DNA of 64,000 nucleotides from NCBI RefSeq assembly GCF_027925025.1, contig NZ_AP027058.1, positions 186,001 to 250,000 on the forward strand, given 5' to 3'. The DNA is from Limnohabitans sp. MORI2. Its GTDB lineage: Bacteria; Pseudomonadota; Gammaproteobacteria; Burkholderiales; Burkholderiaceae_C. Below are positions 11,461 to 21,027 of this stretch, piece by piece (position 1 is the stretch's first letter; every line of letters starts with the position of its first letter). The notes under the pieces are model-generated. The model saw only the letters and a list, made by a program, of their open reading frames with translations. It searched no databases and was not told the DNA's origin. The position numbers were made by a program, and so were the translations under genes.

Positions 11461-12363
11461 ATGCGTGAACGCTTGGCTTTGTATTTAGATTTGATTCGTT
11501 GGAACCGACCCGCGGGCTGGTTGTTGTTGCTGTGGCCTTCGCTCTCGGCGTTGTGGGTGGCGGCAAATGGTTGGCCAGGTTGGCATTTGCTGGCGGTGTT
11601 TGTGTTGGGCACCATCCTCATGCGCAGTGCCGGTTGCTGCATCAACGATGTGGCCGACCGTGACTTTGACCGGCACGTCAAACGCACGGCTGAACGCCCT
11701 GTGACGCGTGGTGCAGTGTCGGTGCGCGAGGCTTTGCTGGTGGGCGCCTTGCTGGCGCTGGCCGCTTTTGGCCTTGTGCTCACGACCAACCCCGCCACCA
11801 TCGTGTGGTCGTTTGCGGGCTTGGCCGTGACCTTGATCTACCCCTACGCGAAACGCTATGTGTCGATGCCGCAAGCGGTGTTGGGCGTGGCGTTTAGTTT
11901 TGGCATTCCCTTGGCGTTTGTGGCGGTGGGCAGTGCCGACCTTGGGTGGCAAGACATCAACCTCCAAACGCTGAGCGATGCTGTGCCGCTACAAGCTTGG
12001 GGTCTGATGCTGTTCAATTTATTTTGGGTGTTGGCCTATGACACTGAGTACGCCATGGTCGATCGTGATGACGACCTGCGCATTGGCATGAAGACTTCGG
12101 CCATTACCTTGGGACGTCACGACATCTCGGCCATCATGGCGTTTTATGCCGTGTATTTGTGCGGCTGGTATGGGTTGCTAGAGTCCGCACGCTTGAGTTG
12201 GCATTGGGACTTGGCGTTGTCTTTGGCTGGTTTGCAAGCGGTGTGGCATTTCCTGCTCATCTTGGATCGCTCGCGCGAAGGGTGTTTCAAGGCGTTTCGC
12301 TTGAACCATTGGTTGGGTGCCACGGTGTTTGCGGGTATTGCCTTGGGCTACGCATTGCGCTGA
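11461..12363 (+). CDS. ubiA: 4-hydroxybenzoate octaprenyltransferase
   Basis: Integral membrane prenyltransferase of 300 aa that attaches the polyprenyl chain to 4-hydroxybenzoate in ubiquinone synthesis. The two aspartate-rich prenyl-diphosphate sites are visible: NDVADRDFD in the first third and [12 protein letters not shown] in the second half. Hydrophobic segments run throughout, and [16 protein letters not shown] is typical of the family's first helix. The in-frame region upstream of the ATG at 11461 (from 11416) overlaps oxyR and is not family-like. A strong hairpin terminator follows at 12385. Confidence 0.95.
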   Translation: MRERLALYLDLIRWNRPAGWLLLLWPSLSALWVAANGWPGWHLLAVFVLGTILMRSAGCCINDVADRDFDRHVKRTAERPVTRGAVSVREALLVGALLALAAFGLVLTTNPATIVWSFAGLAVTLIYPYAKRYVSMPQAVLGVAFSFGIPLAFVAVGSADLGWQDINLQTLSDAVPLQAWGLMLFNLFWVLAYDTEYAMVDRDDDLRIGMKTSAITLGRHDISAIMAFYAVYLCGWYGLLESARLSWHWDLALSLAGLQAVWHFLLILDRSREGCFKAFRLNHWLGATVFAGIALGYALR

Positions 12364-12384
12364 TACCTCGGCTGTGTGACCATG

Positions 12385-12421
12385 AAAAAAGCGCTTGGGC
12401 CAATGCCGCAAGCGCTTTTTT
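12385..12421. terminator. Bidirectional hairpin terminator between ubiA and a convergent small gene
   Basis: A 13-base stem pairs AAAAAAGCGCTTG (12385-12397) with CAAGCGCTTTTTT (12409-12421) around an 11-base loop. The stem is flanked by a T tract on either strand, so it can end transcription of ubiA from the left and of the small lysine-rich gene from the right. Confidence 0.85.
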
Positions 12422-12445
12422 GTTGAGAAGAGTCAAACGTGTGGC

Positions 12446-12679
12446 TTAGTGAGCCTTGGCTTTTTTGGACTTCTTCTTTTTCAGTTTTTTCTTCTTCGCT
12501 TTTTTAGCTGCCTTTTTGGAAGCGGCTGAATCTGTGTTGGTGTAAGCAGGTGCGGCGGGCGCAGTCGCTTGTTCAGGTTGCGCTGCAGGGGCGGTTGGCA
12601 TGGCAGGCGCTTGGGCGGTAGAAGCCAATGGCAAACCCAAGGCTGCGGCGGACAACAAAGAAATCAAAAGTTTGTTCAT
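12446..12679 (-). CDS. Small exported lysine-rich protein, function unknown
   Basis: A 77-residue protein I cannot assign to a named family. Residues 1 to about 23 form a clear signal peptide (MNKLLISLLSAAALGLPLAS, then TAQA). An alanine/proline/glutamine-rich linker follows, and the last 25 residues are almost entirely lysine and alanine (SKKAAKKAKKKKLKKKK and more). The mature protein would be a small, strongly basic periplasmic or secreted peptide, perhaps binding nucleic acid, lipopolysaccharide or another polyanion. Similar low-complexity proteins are common in Burkholderiales. The signal peptide and dedicated terminator support a real gene. Confidence 0.7.
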   Translation of the reverse strand: MNKLLISLLSAAALGLPLASTAQAPAMPTAPAAQPEQATAPAAPAYTNTDSAASKKAAKKAKKKKLKKKKSKKAKAH

Positions 12680-12733
12680 GGATGCAAATGTTTTAAAAAA
12701 TCAACGGCGGTATTGTCGCATTACTTGTGGGGA

Positions 12734-13564
12734 TTAACGACCAAATTCATCGCCGAGCTCGTGCGCGCGCTGTTGTGCGGCCTGTAAGGCGACTTGAAAC
12801 AGAGGGCCCATGTTCGCGTTTTGCATCGATGTGAGGGCCGCATAGGTGGTGCCGCCCTTGGAGGTCACACGTTCGCGCAGCACAGACGGGGGTTCGTTGG
12901 CAGACTTGGCCAGTTGCGATGCGCCTTCAAAGGTGCCAATCGCCAGTTGTGTGGCTTGCTCGGCGGTGAGCCCCATCTTGACGCCAGCCTCAACCATGGC
13001 TTCTATAAAAAAGAACACATAAGCAGGGCCTGAGCCGGAGATGGCGGTTACCGCATCAAGCAGGGGCTCCTCACTGACCCACAGCAATGCGCCCGTGGTG
13101 GTGATAACTTGCTCAATCCACGCCTTGTCGGCAGCCGTGACAGCGTCGCGGGCAAACAGGCCTGTTTGCCCCAAGCCAACAAGTGCGGGTGTGTTGGGCA
13201 TGGCTCGAACCACGCGCTCGGTGCCCAACCATTGGGCAATGCTGTCACTGCGGATGCCGGCTGCGACGCTGAGGTGCAGGGCGTGACCGCAAAAAGAGCG
13301 AGTTTGGTCTGCGGCTTCTTTGAATGTTTGGGGTTTGACGGCCCAAATGCACAAGCTAGCTTCAGACAAGGTCTGGTCAGCTACGGCCAGTACGCGTACG
13401 CCGAATTGGGCCTGAAGGCGTTGACGCGCTTCTTCAAAGGGCTCAACTACCAAGATGCGGTTAGGGGGCGTGCCTTGCTTGATCAGACCACCAATAATGG
13501 CGCTGGCCATATTGCCGCCGCCAATGAATGCAAGGGTTTGAGGGGTGTTGGAGGGTGTAGACAT
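12734..13564 (-). CDS. proC: Pyrroline-5-carboxylate reductase
   Basis: Last step of proline synthesis: NAD(P)H reduction of pyrroline-5-carboxylate. The protein is 276 aa from the ATG at 13564, the usual length. The Rossmann motif FIGGGNMASAIIGGLI is near the start, followed by VVRAMPNTPALVG and the C-terminal signature block AISGSGPAYVFFFIEAM. The in-frame extension to 13588 is not family-like. It is transcribed away from the ribosomal operon, so the 219 bases between 13565 and 13783 hold promoters for both directions. Confidence 0.96.
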   Translation of the reverse strand: MSTPSNTPQTLAFIGGGNMASAIIGGLIKQGTPPNRILVVEPFEEARQRLQAQFGVRVLAVADQTLSEASLCIWAVKPQTFKEAADQTRSFCGHALHLSVAAGIRSDSIAQWLGTERVVRAMPNTPALVGLGQTGLFARDAVTAADKAWIEQVITTTGALLWVSEEPLLDAVTAISGSGPAYVFFFIEAMVEAGVKMGLTAEQATQLAIGTFEGASQLAKSANEPPSVLRERVTSKGGTTYAALTSMQNANMGPLFQVALQAAQQRAHELGDEFGR

Positions 13565-13606
13565 ATAAGAATTGTCGGGCAATCTCAAAAGATTTGTAAA
13601 AAAAGT

Positions 13607-13636
13607 TTGACGCGGGCCAAAAAGTTATGGCATAAT
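13607..13636 (+). promoter_or_regulatory. Sigma70-type promoter of the rplN ribosomal operon
   Basis: TTGACG at 13607-13612 and CATAAT at 13631-13636, separated by 18 bases, form a good vegetative promoter. Transcription would start near 13643, leaving a leader of about 140 bases before rplN. It faces away from proC and is the only strong promoter-like pair I see before the ribosomal genes. Confidence 0.65.
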
Positions 13637-13644
13637 CTGCGGCT

Positions 13645-13674
13645 CCGCTAAAAAAAGCGGGGTTTATCTGCCCC
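13645..13674 (+). promoter_or_regulatory. Structured leader of the ribosomal operon
   Basis: Just downstream of the predicted transcription start, CCGCT (13645-13649) pairs with AGCGG (13656-13660) around six A residues. An overlapping alternative pairs GGGG (13659-13662) with CCCC (13671-13674). The two stems share bases and are mutually exclusive, which may allow regulation. A control role is inference only. The rest of the leader to 13783 holds no gene that I can see. Confidence 0.35.
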
Positions 13675-13783
13675 AAGTTGAAGCGTTGCGAGTGGTTCGC
13701 GATGTGGATGACGGGCCCAAGACTGATCGGTTCTGCGTGCAATGAGAGTTGTGCAAAGACTGGTGCAAGTTGGGAATATTGAA

Positions 13784-14152
13784 ATGATCCAAACTGAATC
13801 TCGGTTAGATGTCGCTGACAACACCGGCGCGAAGTCCGTTCTGTGCATTAAGGTGCTCGGCGGTTCAAAGCGTCGCTATGCAAGCGTTGGTGACATCATC
13901 AAGGTGAGCGTGAAAGAAGCTGCTCCGCGCGGCCGCGTCAAAAAAGGCGAGGTGTATAGCGCTGTTGTGGTCCGTACTGCCAAAGGCATCCGCCGCGGCG
14001 ACGGTTCGCTCGTTAAATTCGATGGCAACGCAGCTGTGTTGCTCAATGCAAAGTTGGAGCCTATCGGCACCCGTATCTTCGGCCCAGTGACGCGCGAGTT
14101 GCGCACTGAGAAGTTTATGAAGATCGTGTCATTGGCTCCTGAAGTTCTGTAA
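13784..14152 (+). CDS. rplN: 50S ribosomal protein L14
   Basis: Ribosomal protein of 122 aa, full length, lying at the subunit interface. I chose the ATG at 13784 because [17 protein letters not shown] is the universal L14 N-terminus; the frame is open upstream to 13742 but those residues are not L14-like. It is the first gene of this ribosomal transcript. In E. coli rplN begins the spc operon immediately after the S10 operon, whereas here it follows proC on the opposite strand. Confidence 0.98.
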   Translation: MIQTESRLDVADNTGAKSVLCIKVLGGSKRRYASVGDIIKVSVKEAAPRGRVKKGEVYSAVVVRTAKGIRRGDGSLVKFDGNAAVLLNAKLEPIGTRIFGPVTRELRTEKFMKIVSLAPEVL

Positions 14153-14161
14153 GGACTCACA

Positions 14162-14482
14162 ATGAACAAGATTCGCAAAGGCGACCAAGTCATCGTCCTT
14201 ACTGGGCGTGACAAAGGTAAGCGTGGCGTTGTGTCGCTGCGCAAGGATGACAGCCACTTGGTGGTCGATGGCATTAACTTGGTGAAAAAACACACCAAGC
14301 CAAACCCAATGGCTGGTACTCAAGGTGGCATCGTTGAAAAAGCAATGCCAATTCATCAGTCCAACGTGGCCATTTTCAATGCTGCCACTGGTAAGGGTGA
14401 TCGTGTTGGCATCAAGGTTCTGGCAGACGGCAGCAAAGTGCGCGTCTTCAAGTCCAGCGGCGAAGAAATCAAGGCGGCATAA
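14162..14482 (+). CDS. rplX: 50S ribosomal protein L24
   Basis: Assembly-initiating 23S-binding protein of 106 aa. The KOW motif is at the start ([17 protein letters not shown]), followed by the conserved [20 protein letters not shown] lies before the ATG, nine bases after rplN, in the usual spc order. Confidence 0.97.
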   Translation: MNKIRKGDQVIVLTGRDKGKRGVVSLRKDDSHLVVDGINLVKKHTKPNPMAGTQGGIVEKAMPIHQSNVAIFNAATGKGDRVGIKVLADGSKVRVFKSSGEEIKAA

Positions 14483-14484
14483 CT

Positions 14485-15039
14485 ATGGCACGACTGCAAC
14501 AACACTACCGTGAAAAAGTGGCTCCTGAGTTGACCGCTAAGTTCGGTTACACATCGCCCATGCAAGTTCCACGTTTGACCAAAATCACGTTGAACATGGG
14601 TGTGAGCGAAGCTGTCGCTGACAAAAAAGTCATGGACAACGCCGTGAACGACTTGACCAAAATCGCAGGCCAGAAGCCTGTGGTGACCAAGGCTAAAAAA
14701 GCGATCGCGGGTTTCAAAATCCGTGAAGGCCAGCCTATCGGTTGCATGGTGACTTTGCGTGGCGTTCAGATGTATGAATTCCTGGATCGTTTCGTGACCG
14801 TGGCTTTGCCTCGCGTGCGTGACTTCCGTGGTATCTCTGCTCGCGCTTTCGATGGCCGTGGTAACTACAACATCGGCGTGAAAGAGCAAATCATTTTCCC
14901 TGAGATCGAGTACGACAAGGTTGACGCTTTGCGTGGCTTGAACATCAGCATCACCACAACGGCTAAGACTGACGAAGAGTGCCGCGCACTCTTGGCTGGT
15001 TTCCGTTTCCCATTCAAGACAGAGGTGGCACGTGGCTAA
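14485..15039 (+). CDS. rplE: 50S ribosomal protein L5
   Basis: 5S-rRNA-binding protein of 184 aa. Conserved stretches include [15 protein letters not shown] near residue 30 and RVRDFRGI in the second half. It starts two bases after the rplX stop and its end overlaps the rpsN start by eight bases, indicating translational coupling. Confidence 0.97.
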   Translation: MARLQQHYREKVAPELTAKFGYTSPMQVPRLTKITLNMGVSEAVADKKVMDNAVNDLTKIAGQKPVVTKAKKAIAGFKIREGQPIGCMVTLRGVQMYEFLDRFVTVALPRVRDFRGISARAFDGRGNYNIGVKEQIIFPEIEYDKVDALRGLNISITTTAKTDEECRALLAGFRFPFKTEVARG

Positions 15040-15337
15040 ACAAGCATTGATCGAGCGCGAGCTCAAGCGTGACCGTTTGGTTGCAAAGTACGCTGCGAAG
15101 CACGCTGAGTTGAAGGCAATTGCCAACGACGCCAAGCGTAGCGACGAAGAGCGCGCTGCCGCCCGTTTGGGTTTGCAAAAGTTGCCACGCAACGCCAACC
15201 CAACACGTCAACGTAACCGTTGTGCCATCACTGGTCGTCCACGTGGTACGTTCCGCCAATTCGGCCTTGGCCGCGCCAAGATCCGTGAACTCGCCTTCCA
15301 AGGCAACATTCCCGGCATCACCAAAGCCAGCTGGTAA
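15032..15337 (+). CDS. rpsN: 30S ribosomal protein S14
   Basis: Protein of 101 aa, the long zinc-independent form: the four-cysteine site of the short form is absent and only [12 protein letters not shown] carries a cysteine. It begins with GTG at 15032 inside the 3' end of rpl[11 protein letters not shown] is the standard S14 start. Confidence 0.97.
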   Translation: MAKQALIERELKRDRLVAKYAAKHAELKAIANDAKRSDEERAAARLGLQKLPRNANPTRQRNRCAITGRPRGTFRQFGLGRAKIRELAFQGNIPGITKASW

Positions 15338-15354
15338 TAGGCAGGAGATTCAAT

Positions 15355-15750
15355 ATGAGCATGAGTGATCCAATCGCCGACTTGCTGACTCGTATCCGCA
15401 ATGCGCAAATGGTGGCTAAGCCCACTGTGATGGTGCCTTCTTCTAAAGTGAAGATCGCCATTGCGCAAGTGTTGAAAGACGAAGGCTACATCGACGGTTT
15501 TCAAATTAAAAAAGACGCTGGCAAGACTGAGCTTGAGATTTCTCTCAAGTACTACGCAGGTCGTCCAGTGATCGAACGCATTGAGCGTGTGAGCCGTCCT
15601 GGCTTGCGCGTTTACAAAGGCTGCGGCGCTATCCCCCAAGTCATGAATGGCATGGGCGTGGCAATCGTTACCACACCCAAAGGTGTGATGACTGACCGTA
15701 AAGCACGCGCAACCGGTGTCGGTGGCGAAGTGTTGTGCTACGTCGCTTAA
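15355..15750 (+). CDS. rpsH: 30S ribosomal protein S8
   Basis: 16S-binding protein of 131 aa; in E. coli it is also the translational repressor of the spc operon, acting near rplE. The start [18 protein letters not shown] and the C-terminal [15 protein letters not shown] are diagnostic. GGAGA precedes the ATG. Confidence 0.97.
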   Translation: MSMSDPIADLLTRIRNAQMVAKPTVMVPSSKVKIAIAQVLKDEGYIDGFQIKKDAGKTELEISLKYYAGRPVIERIERVSRPGLRVYKGCGAIPQVMNGMGVAIVTTPKGVMTDRKARATGVGGEVLCYVA

Positions 15751-15774
15751 CCGCAGCCTAAAGGAAAGACTGAA

Positions 15775-16308
15775 ATGTCCCGAGTAGGAAAAACGCCTGT
15801 GACCGTCCCCCAAGGTGTGGACGTGTCTATCAATAGCGCCCAAATCAGTGTCAAAGGTTCCGGCGGTACGCTGTCGGTGGCTGCCCATGCATTGGTGAAG
15901 GTTGTCAACGAAGCTGGTCAAGTGACTTTCACGCCAGTGGATGACTCTCGCGAAGCCAACGCCATGAGCGGTACTTTGCGTCAATTGGTCAACAACATGG
16001 TGACCGGTGTGACCAAAGGCTTCGAGAAGAAGTTGACTTTGGTGGGTGTGGGTTACAAAGCTGCTGCACAAGGTTCTAAATTGAACTTGGCAGTGGGTTT
16101 CTCTCACCCCGTCAACAAAGACATGCCTGAAGGTATCAAGGTTGAGACACCCGCTCCAACTGAGATCATCATCAAAGGTGCTGACCGCCAACGTGTGGGT
16201 CAGGTGGCCGCTGAGATTCGTGCAATTCGTCCCCCAGAGCCTTACAAAGGCAAGGGCATCCGTTATTCGGATGAGAAGATCACGATCAAAGAGACCAAGA
16301 AGAAATAA
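15775..16308 (+). CDS. rplF: 50S ribosomal protein L6
   Basis: Protein of 177 aa with the two tandem L6 folds. Family stretches include MSRVGKTPV at the start, [12 protein letters not shown] in the middle and [13 protein letters not shown] near the C-terminus. AAAGGAAAG lies just before the ATG. Confidence 0.97.
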   Translation: MSRVGKTPVTVPQGVDVSINSAQISVKGSGGTLSVAAHALVKVVNEAGQVTFTPVDDSREANAMSGTLRQLVNNMVTGVTKGFEKKLTLVGVGYKAAAQGSKLNLAVGFSHPVNKDMPEGIKVETPAPTEIIIKGADRQRVGQVAAEIRAIRPPEPYKGKGIRYSDEKITIKETKKK

Positions 16309-16319
16309 GGAGCTGCAAG

Positions 16320-16685
16320 ATGTTGAACAAAAAAGAGCAGCGTCTCCGTCGTGCACGTCAAACTCGCATCCGCATTGCCAACCAAGGCGTGGCGCGTTTG
16401 ATGGTCAACCGTACCAACTTGCACATCTACGCGACTGTGGTTTCCGCTTGCGGTACCAAGGTGGTGGCTACAGCTTCGACAGCCGAAGCCGATGTGCGCA
16501 AGCAACTCGGCGCAACTGGCAAAGGCGGCAACGTCAATGCAGCGCAAGTGATCGGCAAGTTGATTGCTGAGAAATCTAAAAAAGCTGGCGTTGAAAAAGT
16601 GGCGTTTGACCGTTCAGGTTTCGCATACCACGGTCGTGTCAAGGCTTTGGCCGACGCAGCCCGCGAAGCTGGCTTGCAGTTCTAA
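16320..16685 (+). CDS. rplR: 50S ribosomal protein L18
   Basis: 5S-rRNA-binding protein of 121 aa. An arginine-rich N-terminus ([12 protein letters not shown]) is followed by the conserved end [22 protein letters not shown]. It starts 11 bases after rplF with AAGGAG as ribosome binding site. Confidence 0.97.
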   Translation: MLNKKEQRLRRARQTRIRIANQGVARLMVNRTNLHIYATVVSACGTKVVATASTAEADVRKQLGATGKGGNVNAAQVIGKLIAEKSKKAGVEKVAFDRSGFAYHGRVKALADAAREAGLQF

Positions 16686-16703
16686 TCGGATTGGAAATTA
16701 CAC

Positions 16704-17222
16704 ATGGCTAAATTTCAAGCTAAAGCGCAGGGTGACGGTCCAGAAGACGGACTCCGCGAAAAAATGATCGCGGTCAACCGCGTTACCAAAGTGGTTAAGG
16801 GCGGCCGTATTCTCGGTTTCGCAGCTTTGACTGTGGTGGGTGACGGCGATGGCCGCGTGGGCATGGGCAAAGGCAAGTCGAAAGAAGTGCCAGCAGCTGT
16901 TCAAAAAGCGATGGAAGAAGCCCGTCGCAACATGACTAAAGTTACTTTGAAAAACGGCACGATTCACCACACGGTGCACGGTCGTCACGGTGCTGCCAAC
17001 GTCATGATGATTCCTGCACCTAAGGGTACCGGCATCATCGCAGGCGGCCCTATGCGCGCTGTTTTCGAAGTGATGGGCATCACAGACATCGTGGCCAAGA
17101 GCCACGGCACATCGAACCCTTACAACATGGTTCGTGCAACGTTGGATGCTTTGAACAATTCAACTACGCCTGCAGAAGTTGCTGCTAAGCGTGGCAAGAA
17201 TATCGAAGAAATCTTCGCCTAA
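16704..17222 (+). CDS. rpsE: 30S ribosomal protein S5
   Basis: Decoding-fidelity protein of 172 aa with a double-stranded-RNA-binding-like N-terminal domain ([20 protein letters not shown]) and a C-terminal domain including [18 protein letters not shown]. All family blocks are intact. It lies in normal spc order between rplR and rpmD. Confidence 0.97.
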   Translation: MAKFQAKAQGDGPEDGLREKMIAVNRVTKVVKGGRILGFAALTVVGDGDGRVGMGKGKSKEVPAAVQKAMEEARRNMTKVTLKNGTIHHTVHGRHGAANVMMIPAPKGTGIIAGGPMRAVFEVMGITDIVAKSHGTSNPYNMVRATLDALNNSTTPAEVAAKRGKNIEEIFA

Positions 17223-17236
17223 TTCCGGAGCATTCG

Positions 17237-17419
17237 ATGAGCACCCCTCAAACTGTCAAGATCCAATTGGTGCGTAGCCCAATTGGCACAAAAGAATCGC
17301 ACCGCGCCACCGTTCGTGGCTTGGGCTTGCGCAAACTGAATTCTGTGAGCGAGTTGCAAGACACGCCTGCAGTGCGCGGCATGATTAACAAGATCAGCTA
17401 TCTGGTCAAAGTGCTGTAA
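17237..17419 (+). CDS. rpmD: 50S ribosomal protein L30
   Basis: Small 60 aa protein of normal bacterial length with the conserved block [20 protein letters not shown]. It starts 14 bases after rpsE and is followed nine bases later by rplO. Confidence 0.96.
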   Translation: MSTPQTVKIQLVRSPIGTKESHRATVRGLGLRKLNSVSELQDTPAVRGMINKISYLVKVL

Positions 17420-17428
17420 AGGTTAAAC

Positions 17429-17860
17429 ATGGAACTCAATAACATCACCCACGCACCTGGCGCAAAACACGCCAAGCGTCGCGTTGGTCGCGGTATTGGC
17501 TCTGGCTTGGGTAAGACTGCTGGTCGCGGTCACAAAGGTCAAAAGTCACGTTCTGGCGGCTACCACAAGGTTGGTTTCGAAGGCGGTCAAATGCCTTTGC
17601 AACGCCGTTTGCCCAAGCGCGGCTTTAAGTCTGCTGCTTTGAAGTACAACGACGAAGTGACCTTAGCTGACTTGCAACAACTCGGCGCACCCGAAGTCGA
17701 TATGTTGACATTGAAGGCCGCAGGCCTCGTGGCATCTATCGCTCGCGTGGTCAAAGTTGTGAAGACTGGCGAATTGACAAAAGCTGTCAAGCTCAATGGC
17801 ATCGGCGCAACTGCCGGCGCTAAAGCTGCGATCGAAGCCGCTGGCGGCTCTGTCGCTTAA
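17429..17860 (+). CDS. rplO: 50S ribosomal protein L15
   Basis: Late-assembly protein of 143 aa. The glycine/arginine-rich extended N-terminus ([20 protein letters not shown]) reaches into 23S rRNA, and [15 protein letters not shown] is diagnostic. It precedes secY, as in most bacteria. Confidence 0.97.
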   Translation: MELNNITHAPGAKHAKRRVGRGIGSGLGKTAGRGHKGQKSRSGGYHKVGFEGGQMPLQRRLPKRGFKSAALKYNDEVTLADLQQLGAPEVDMLTLKAAGLVASIARVVKVVKTGELTKAVKLNGIGATAGAKAAIEAAGGSVA

Positions 17861-17888
17861 GCGATCGTCTCAATAGGAAAAGCGCTCC

Positions 17889-19202
17889 GTGGCTACTAAA
17901 CCTACAACGATTGGCAACACCGACAAGTTCGGCGACCTGCGTCGCCGTCTGGTCTTCTTGCTGCTCGCCTTGGTGGTGTACCGCGTGGGTGCGCATATTC
18001 CAGTGCCCGGCATCAACCCTGAGCAATTGCAGCAATTGTTCAAGGGTCAGCAGGGCGGCATTTTGAGCTTGTTCAATATGTTCTCCGGTGGCGCGTTGTC
18101 ACGCTTCACGGTGTTCGCATTGGGCATCATGCCTTACATCTCTGCATCGATCATCATGCAGCTGCTCACCTATGTGTTGCCCTCCTTGGAGCAACTCAAG
18201 AAAGAGGGCGAAGCAGGTCGTCGCAAGATCACTCAATACACACGTTTTGGCACGTTGGGCTTGGCTTTGTTCCAGTCCATGGGTATTGCCTTGGCGTTGG
18301 AAGCATCAGCCGGTTTGGTCAATGTGCCAGGCTTTGGTTTCCGCATGACAGCCATGGTTAGCTTGACCGCTGGCACCATGTTCCTGATGTGGTTAGGTGA
18401 ACAAATCACTGAGCGTGGTTTGGGTAACGGTATCTCTATTCTGATTTTTGCTGGTATCGCAGCAGGCTTGCCCGGTTCTATCGGTGGTTTGCTTGAATTG
18501 GTGCGTACTGGCGCGATGAGCATTTTGGCTGCCATCATCATCGTGATCGTTGTGGCTTTGGTCACTTACTTCGTGGTGTTCGTGGAGCGCGGTCAACGCA
18601 AAATCTTGGTGAACTACGCGCGTCGCCAAGTGGGTAACAAGGTGTATGGCGGTCAATCGTCTCACTTGCCCTTGAAGTTGAACATGGCTGGCGTCATTCC
18701 TCCCATCTTCGCTTCGTCCATCATTCTCTTGCCCGCAACTGTGGTGAGCTGGTTCAGCTCTGGTGACAGCATGCGTTGGCTCAAGGATATTTCTGCAGCA
18801 CTTGCACCCGGACAGCCTGTCTATGTGATGTTGTATGCAGCTGCGATTGTGTTTTTCTGCTTCTTTTACACCGCCTTGGTCTTCAACAGCCGAGAAACAG
18901 CGGATAATCTGAAGAAGAGCGGTGCATTTGTTCCCGGCATCCGTCCCGGTGATCACACCGCCAAATACATCGACAAAATTTTGGTTCGACTCACGCTTGC
19001 GGGCGCTGTCTACATCACCTTTGTGTGCTTGTTGCCTGAGTTCTTGATCTTGAAATACAACGTGCCTTTCTACTTCGGTGGTACATCGTTGCTGATCATT
19101 GTGGTGGTTACTATGGACTTCATGGCCCAAGTGCAAAACTACATGATGAGCCAGCAGTACGAATCGTTGCTGAAAAAGGCAAGTTTCAAAACAACGCTCT
19201 AA
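17889..19202 (+). CDS. secY: Protein translocase channel SecY
   Basis: Central channel of the Sec translocon, 437 aa, with about ten hydrophobic segments. It starts with GTG at 17889 ([10 protein letters not shown]). Conserved stretches include [33 protein letters not shown] sequence ([14 protein letters not shown]) and [13 protein letters not shown]. Being embedded in the ribosomal operon couples secretion capacity to ribosome supply. Confidence 0.97.
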   Translation: MATKPTTIGNTDKFGDLRRRLVFLLLALVVYRVGAHIPVPGINPEQLQQLFKGQQGGILSLFNMFSGGALSRFTVFALGIMPYISASIIMQLLTYVLPSLEQLKKEGEAGRRKITQYTRFGTLGLALFQSMGIALALEASAGLVNVPGFGFRMTAMVSLTAGTMFLMWLGEQITERGLGNGISILIFAGIAAGLPGSIGGLLELVRTGAMSILAAIIIVIVVALVTYFVVFVERGQRKILVNYARRQVGNKVYGGQSSHLPLKLNMAGVIPPIFASSIILLPATVVSWFSSGDSMRWLKDISAALAPGQPVYVMLYAAAIVFFCFFYTALVFNSRETADNLKKSGAFVPGIRPGDHTAKYIDKILVRLTLAGAVYITFVCLLPEFLILKYNVPFYFGGTSLLIIVVVTMDFMAQVQNYMMSQQYESLLKKASFKTTL

Positions 19203-19271
19203 CGAGCCAAGTCAGTAGTCGTGTTTCATGCCAATGAGGGCGTGAAATGAAATGAGTTTTAGGAGAGTGAA

Positions 19272-19385
19272 ATGAGAGTTTCGGCTTCGGTCAAAAAAAT
19301 TTGCCGCAACTGCAAAATCATCCGTCGCAAGGGTGTGGTTCGCGTGATCTGTACAGATCCCCGCCACAAACAGCGTCAAGGTTGA
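19272..19385 (+). CDS. rpmJ: 50S ribosomal protein L36
   Basis: A 37-residue protein beginning [19 protein letters not shown] and ending DPRHKQRQG. Three cysteines (residues 11, 14 and 27) and a histidine (residue 32) make the zinc-binding form. AGGAGAG precedes the ATG. It lies directly between secY and rpsM; no infA gene separates it from secY, unlike in several other betaproteobacteria. Confidence 0.96.
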   Translation: MRVSASVKKICRNCKIIRRKGVVRVICTDPRHKQRQG

Positions 19386-19410
19386 TTGAACTGGTTTAAA
19401 GAGGACGCAC

Positions 19411-19776
19411 ATGGCACGTATCGCTGGCATTAATATTCCGCCGCACAAACACGCTGAAATCGGTTTGACATCGATTTTTGGTATTGGTCGCACACGCGCT
19501 CGCAAAATTTGCGAAGCATGTGGCATTGATTACGCAAAGAAGATCAAAGATCTGACCGACTCGGATTTGGAAAAAATCCGTGACGAGATCGCAGCCTTCA
19601 CGATTGAAGGTGACTTGCGTCGCGAAACAACAATGAACATCAAGCGTTTGATGGACATTGGTTGCTACCGCGGCTTCCGTCACCGTCGTGGTCTGCCTAT
19701 GCGTGGCCAACGTACGCGTACCAACGCTCGTACACGCAAGGGTCCGCGTAAAGCAGCCCAGTCGTTGAAGAAATAA
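19411..19776 (+). CDS. rpsM: 30S ribosomal protein S13
   Basis: Head protein of the small subunit, 121 aa, contacting P-site t[17 protein letters not shown] at the start and [19 protein letters not shown] near the basic C-terminus are diagnostic. First gene of the alpha-operon block (rpsM-rpsK-rpsD-rpoA-rplQ). Confidence 0.98.
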   Translation: MARIAGINIPPHKHAEIGLTSIFGIGRTRARKICEACGIDYAKKIKDLTDSDLEKIRDEIAAFTIEGDLRRETTMNIKRLMDIGCYRGFRHRRGLPMRGQRTRTNARTRKGPRKAAQSLKK

Positions 19777-19788
19777 TAGGACTGAACA

Positions 19789-20190
19789 ATGGCTAAATCT
19801 CCAAGCGGCGCAGCTTCACGCGTACGTAAAAAGGTTCGTAAGAACATTGCTGACGGCATCGCGCACGTGCACGCGTCGTTCAACAACACCATCATCACCA
19901 TCACTGACCGCCAAGGCAATGCATTGTCTTGGGCTTCGTCAGGTGGTCAAGGTTTCAAGGGCTCACGCAAGTCCACACCTTTCGCAGCTCAAGTGGCTTC
20001 GGAAGTTGCTGGCCGCGCTGCCGTTGATCAAGGCATCAAGAACCTCGATGTCGAAATCAAAGGCCCAGGTCCTGGCCGTGAATCTTCAGTGCGCGCTTTG
20101 GCCGCATTGGGCATTCGCATCAACTCGATCGCTGACGTGACACCCGTGCCGCACAACGGCTGCCGTCCACAAAAGCGTCGTCGTATCTAA
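19789..20190 (+). CDS. rpsK: 30S ribosomal protein S11
   Basis: Platform protein of 133 aa. Family blocks include [34 protein letters not shown] and the C-terminal [13 protein letters not shown]. It lies 12 bases after rpsM, followed by a 101-base structured gap before rpsD. Confidence 0.98.
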   Translation: MAKSPSGAASRVRKKVRKNIADGIAHVHASFNNTIITITDRQGNALSWASSGGQGFKGSRKSTPFAAQVASEVAGRAAVDQGIKNLDVEIKGPGPGRESSVRALAALGIRINSIADVTPVPHNGCRPQKRRRI

Positions 20191-20268
20191 GCGTTTTTCG
20201 CTTTTTACTGTTAACCACAAGCCCACCGCCGCTGGCTAACCCCCAGCGGCTCCTCGCTTCTTGCGAGT
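20189..20268 (+). promoter_or_regulatory. Series of hairpins between rpsK and rpsD
   Basis: Three short stems occur in a row. AAGCG/CGCTT with a T5 loop and a following T tract (20189-20207) resembles a weak terminator. GCCGCTGG/CCAGCGGC (20228-20250, loop 7) is the strongest. CTCGC/GCGAG (20253-20267) lies close to the rpsD ribosome binding site. In E. coli S4 represses its own operon through mRNA structure, so an attenuation or S4-binding role is possible but unproven here. Confidence 0.4.
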
Positions 20269-20291
20269 AGCTGATAAAAAAGGAAATTCAA

Positions 20292-20915
20292 GTGGCACGT
20301 TACCTCGGCCCCAAGGCCAAACTCTCTCGCCGTGAAGGCACTGACTTGTTCTTGAAGAGCGCACGCCGCTCGATCGCAGACAAGTCTAAATTCGACACCA
20401 AGCCAGGCCAACACGGCCGCACTTCAGGTCAGCGCACGTCTGACTTCGGCTTGCAATTGCGCGAAAAACAAAAAGTCAAACGCATGTACGGTGTGTTGGA
20501 GCGTCAGTTCCGCCGTTACTTCGCAGCCGCTGACCGTCAAAAGGGCAATACAGGCGCTAACTTGTTGACCATCTTGGAAACACGTTTGGACAACGTTGTG
20601 TACCGCATGGGTTTCGGCTCTACACGTGCTGAAGCACGTCAGTTGGTGTCACACAAAGCCATCACTGTGAACGGTCAACAAGTCAACATCGCTTCTTACT
20701 TGGTGAAAGCCGGTGATGTGGTGGCTGTGCGTGAAAAGTCTAAAAAGCAAGGCCGCGTTTTAGAAGCTTTGGAATTGGCTAAACAAGTGGGCATGCCTGC
20801 TTGGGTGGAAGTCAATGCAGACAAAGCTGAAGGCGTGTTCAAGAAGACGCCAGACCGCGACGAATTCGCTGCAGACATCAACGAATCGCTGATCGTCGAA
20901 CTTTACTCGCGTTAA
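20292..20915 (+). CDS. rpsD: 30S ribosomal protein S4
   Basis: Primary 16S-binding assembly protein of 207 aa. It starts with GTG at 20292 ([16 protein letters not shown]). The S4 RNA-binding domain is in the second half ([20 protein letters not shown], then [17 protein letters not shown]). In enterobacteria it is also the translational repressor of this operon; hairpins flank the gene on both sides here. Confidence 0.98.
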   Translation: MARYLGPKAKLSRREGTDLFLKSARRSIADKSKFDTKPGQHGRTSGQRTSDFGLQLREKQKVKRMYGVLERQFRRYFAAADRQKGNTGANLLTILETRLDNVVYRMGFGSTRAEARQLVSHKAITVNGQQVNIASYLVKAGDVVAVREKSKKQGRVLEALELAKQVGMPAWVEVNADKAEGVFKKTPDRDEFAADINESLIVELYSR

Positions 20916-20919
20916 TCCT

Positions 20920-20971
20920 GGTTGAAGTTTTCAACCTAACGCACCCCACGCTGCCCGCTCGCGCAGCGTGG
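20920..20971 (+). promoter_or_regulatory. Two hairpins between rpsD and rpoA
   Basis: GGTTGAA/TTCAACC (20920-20936, loop 3) is followed by the nine-base stem CCACGCTGC/GCAGCGTGG (20946-20971, loop 8). Neither is followed by a T tract, so they look like RNA processing or stability elements rather than terminators. They may help set the separate expression of RNA polymerase alpha subunit. Confidence 0.4.
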
Positions 20972-21027
20972 TCCAGACACCCAGCCTTACCGGTGTAACG
21001 AACCGGGGGTATTGAGAGGAAATCTGA

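Noticed and set aside
12614..12621. A second GGCGGTAG ops core on the plus strand
   Set aside because: It is followed by AA rather than pyrimidine-N-T-G and lies antisense within the small lysine-rich gene, so it is a chance match.
15208..16356. A long open frame (382 codons) on the minus strand across rpsN, rpsH and rplF
   Set aside because: It is antisense to three intact ribosomal genes, and its histidine/threonine-rich translation has no domain. It is a by-product of codon bias.
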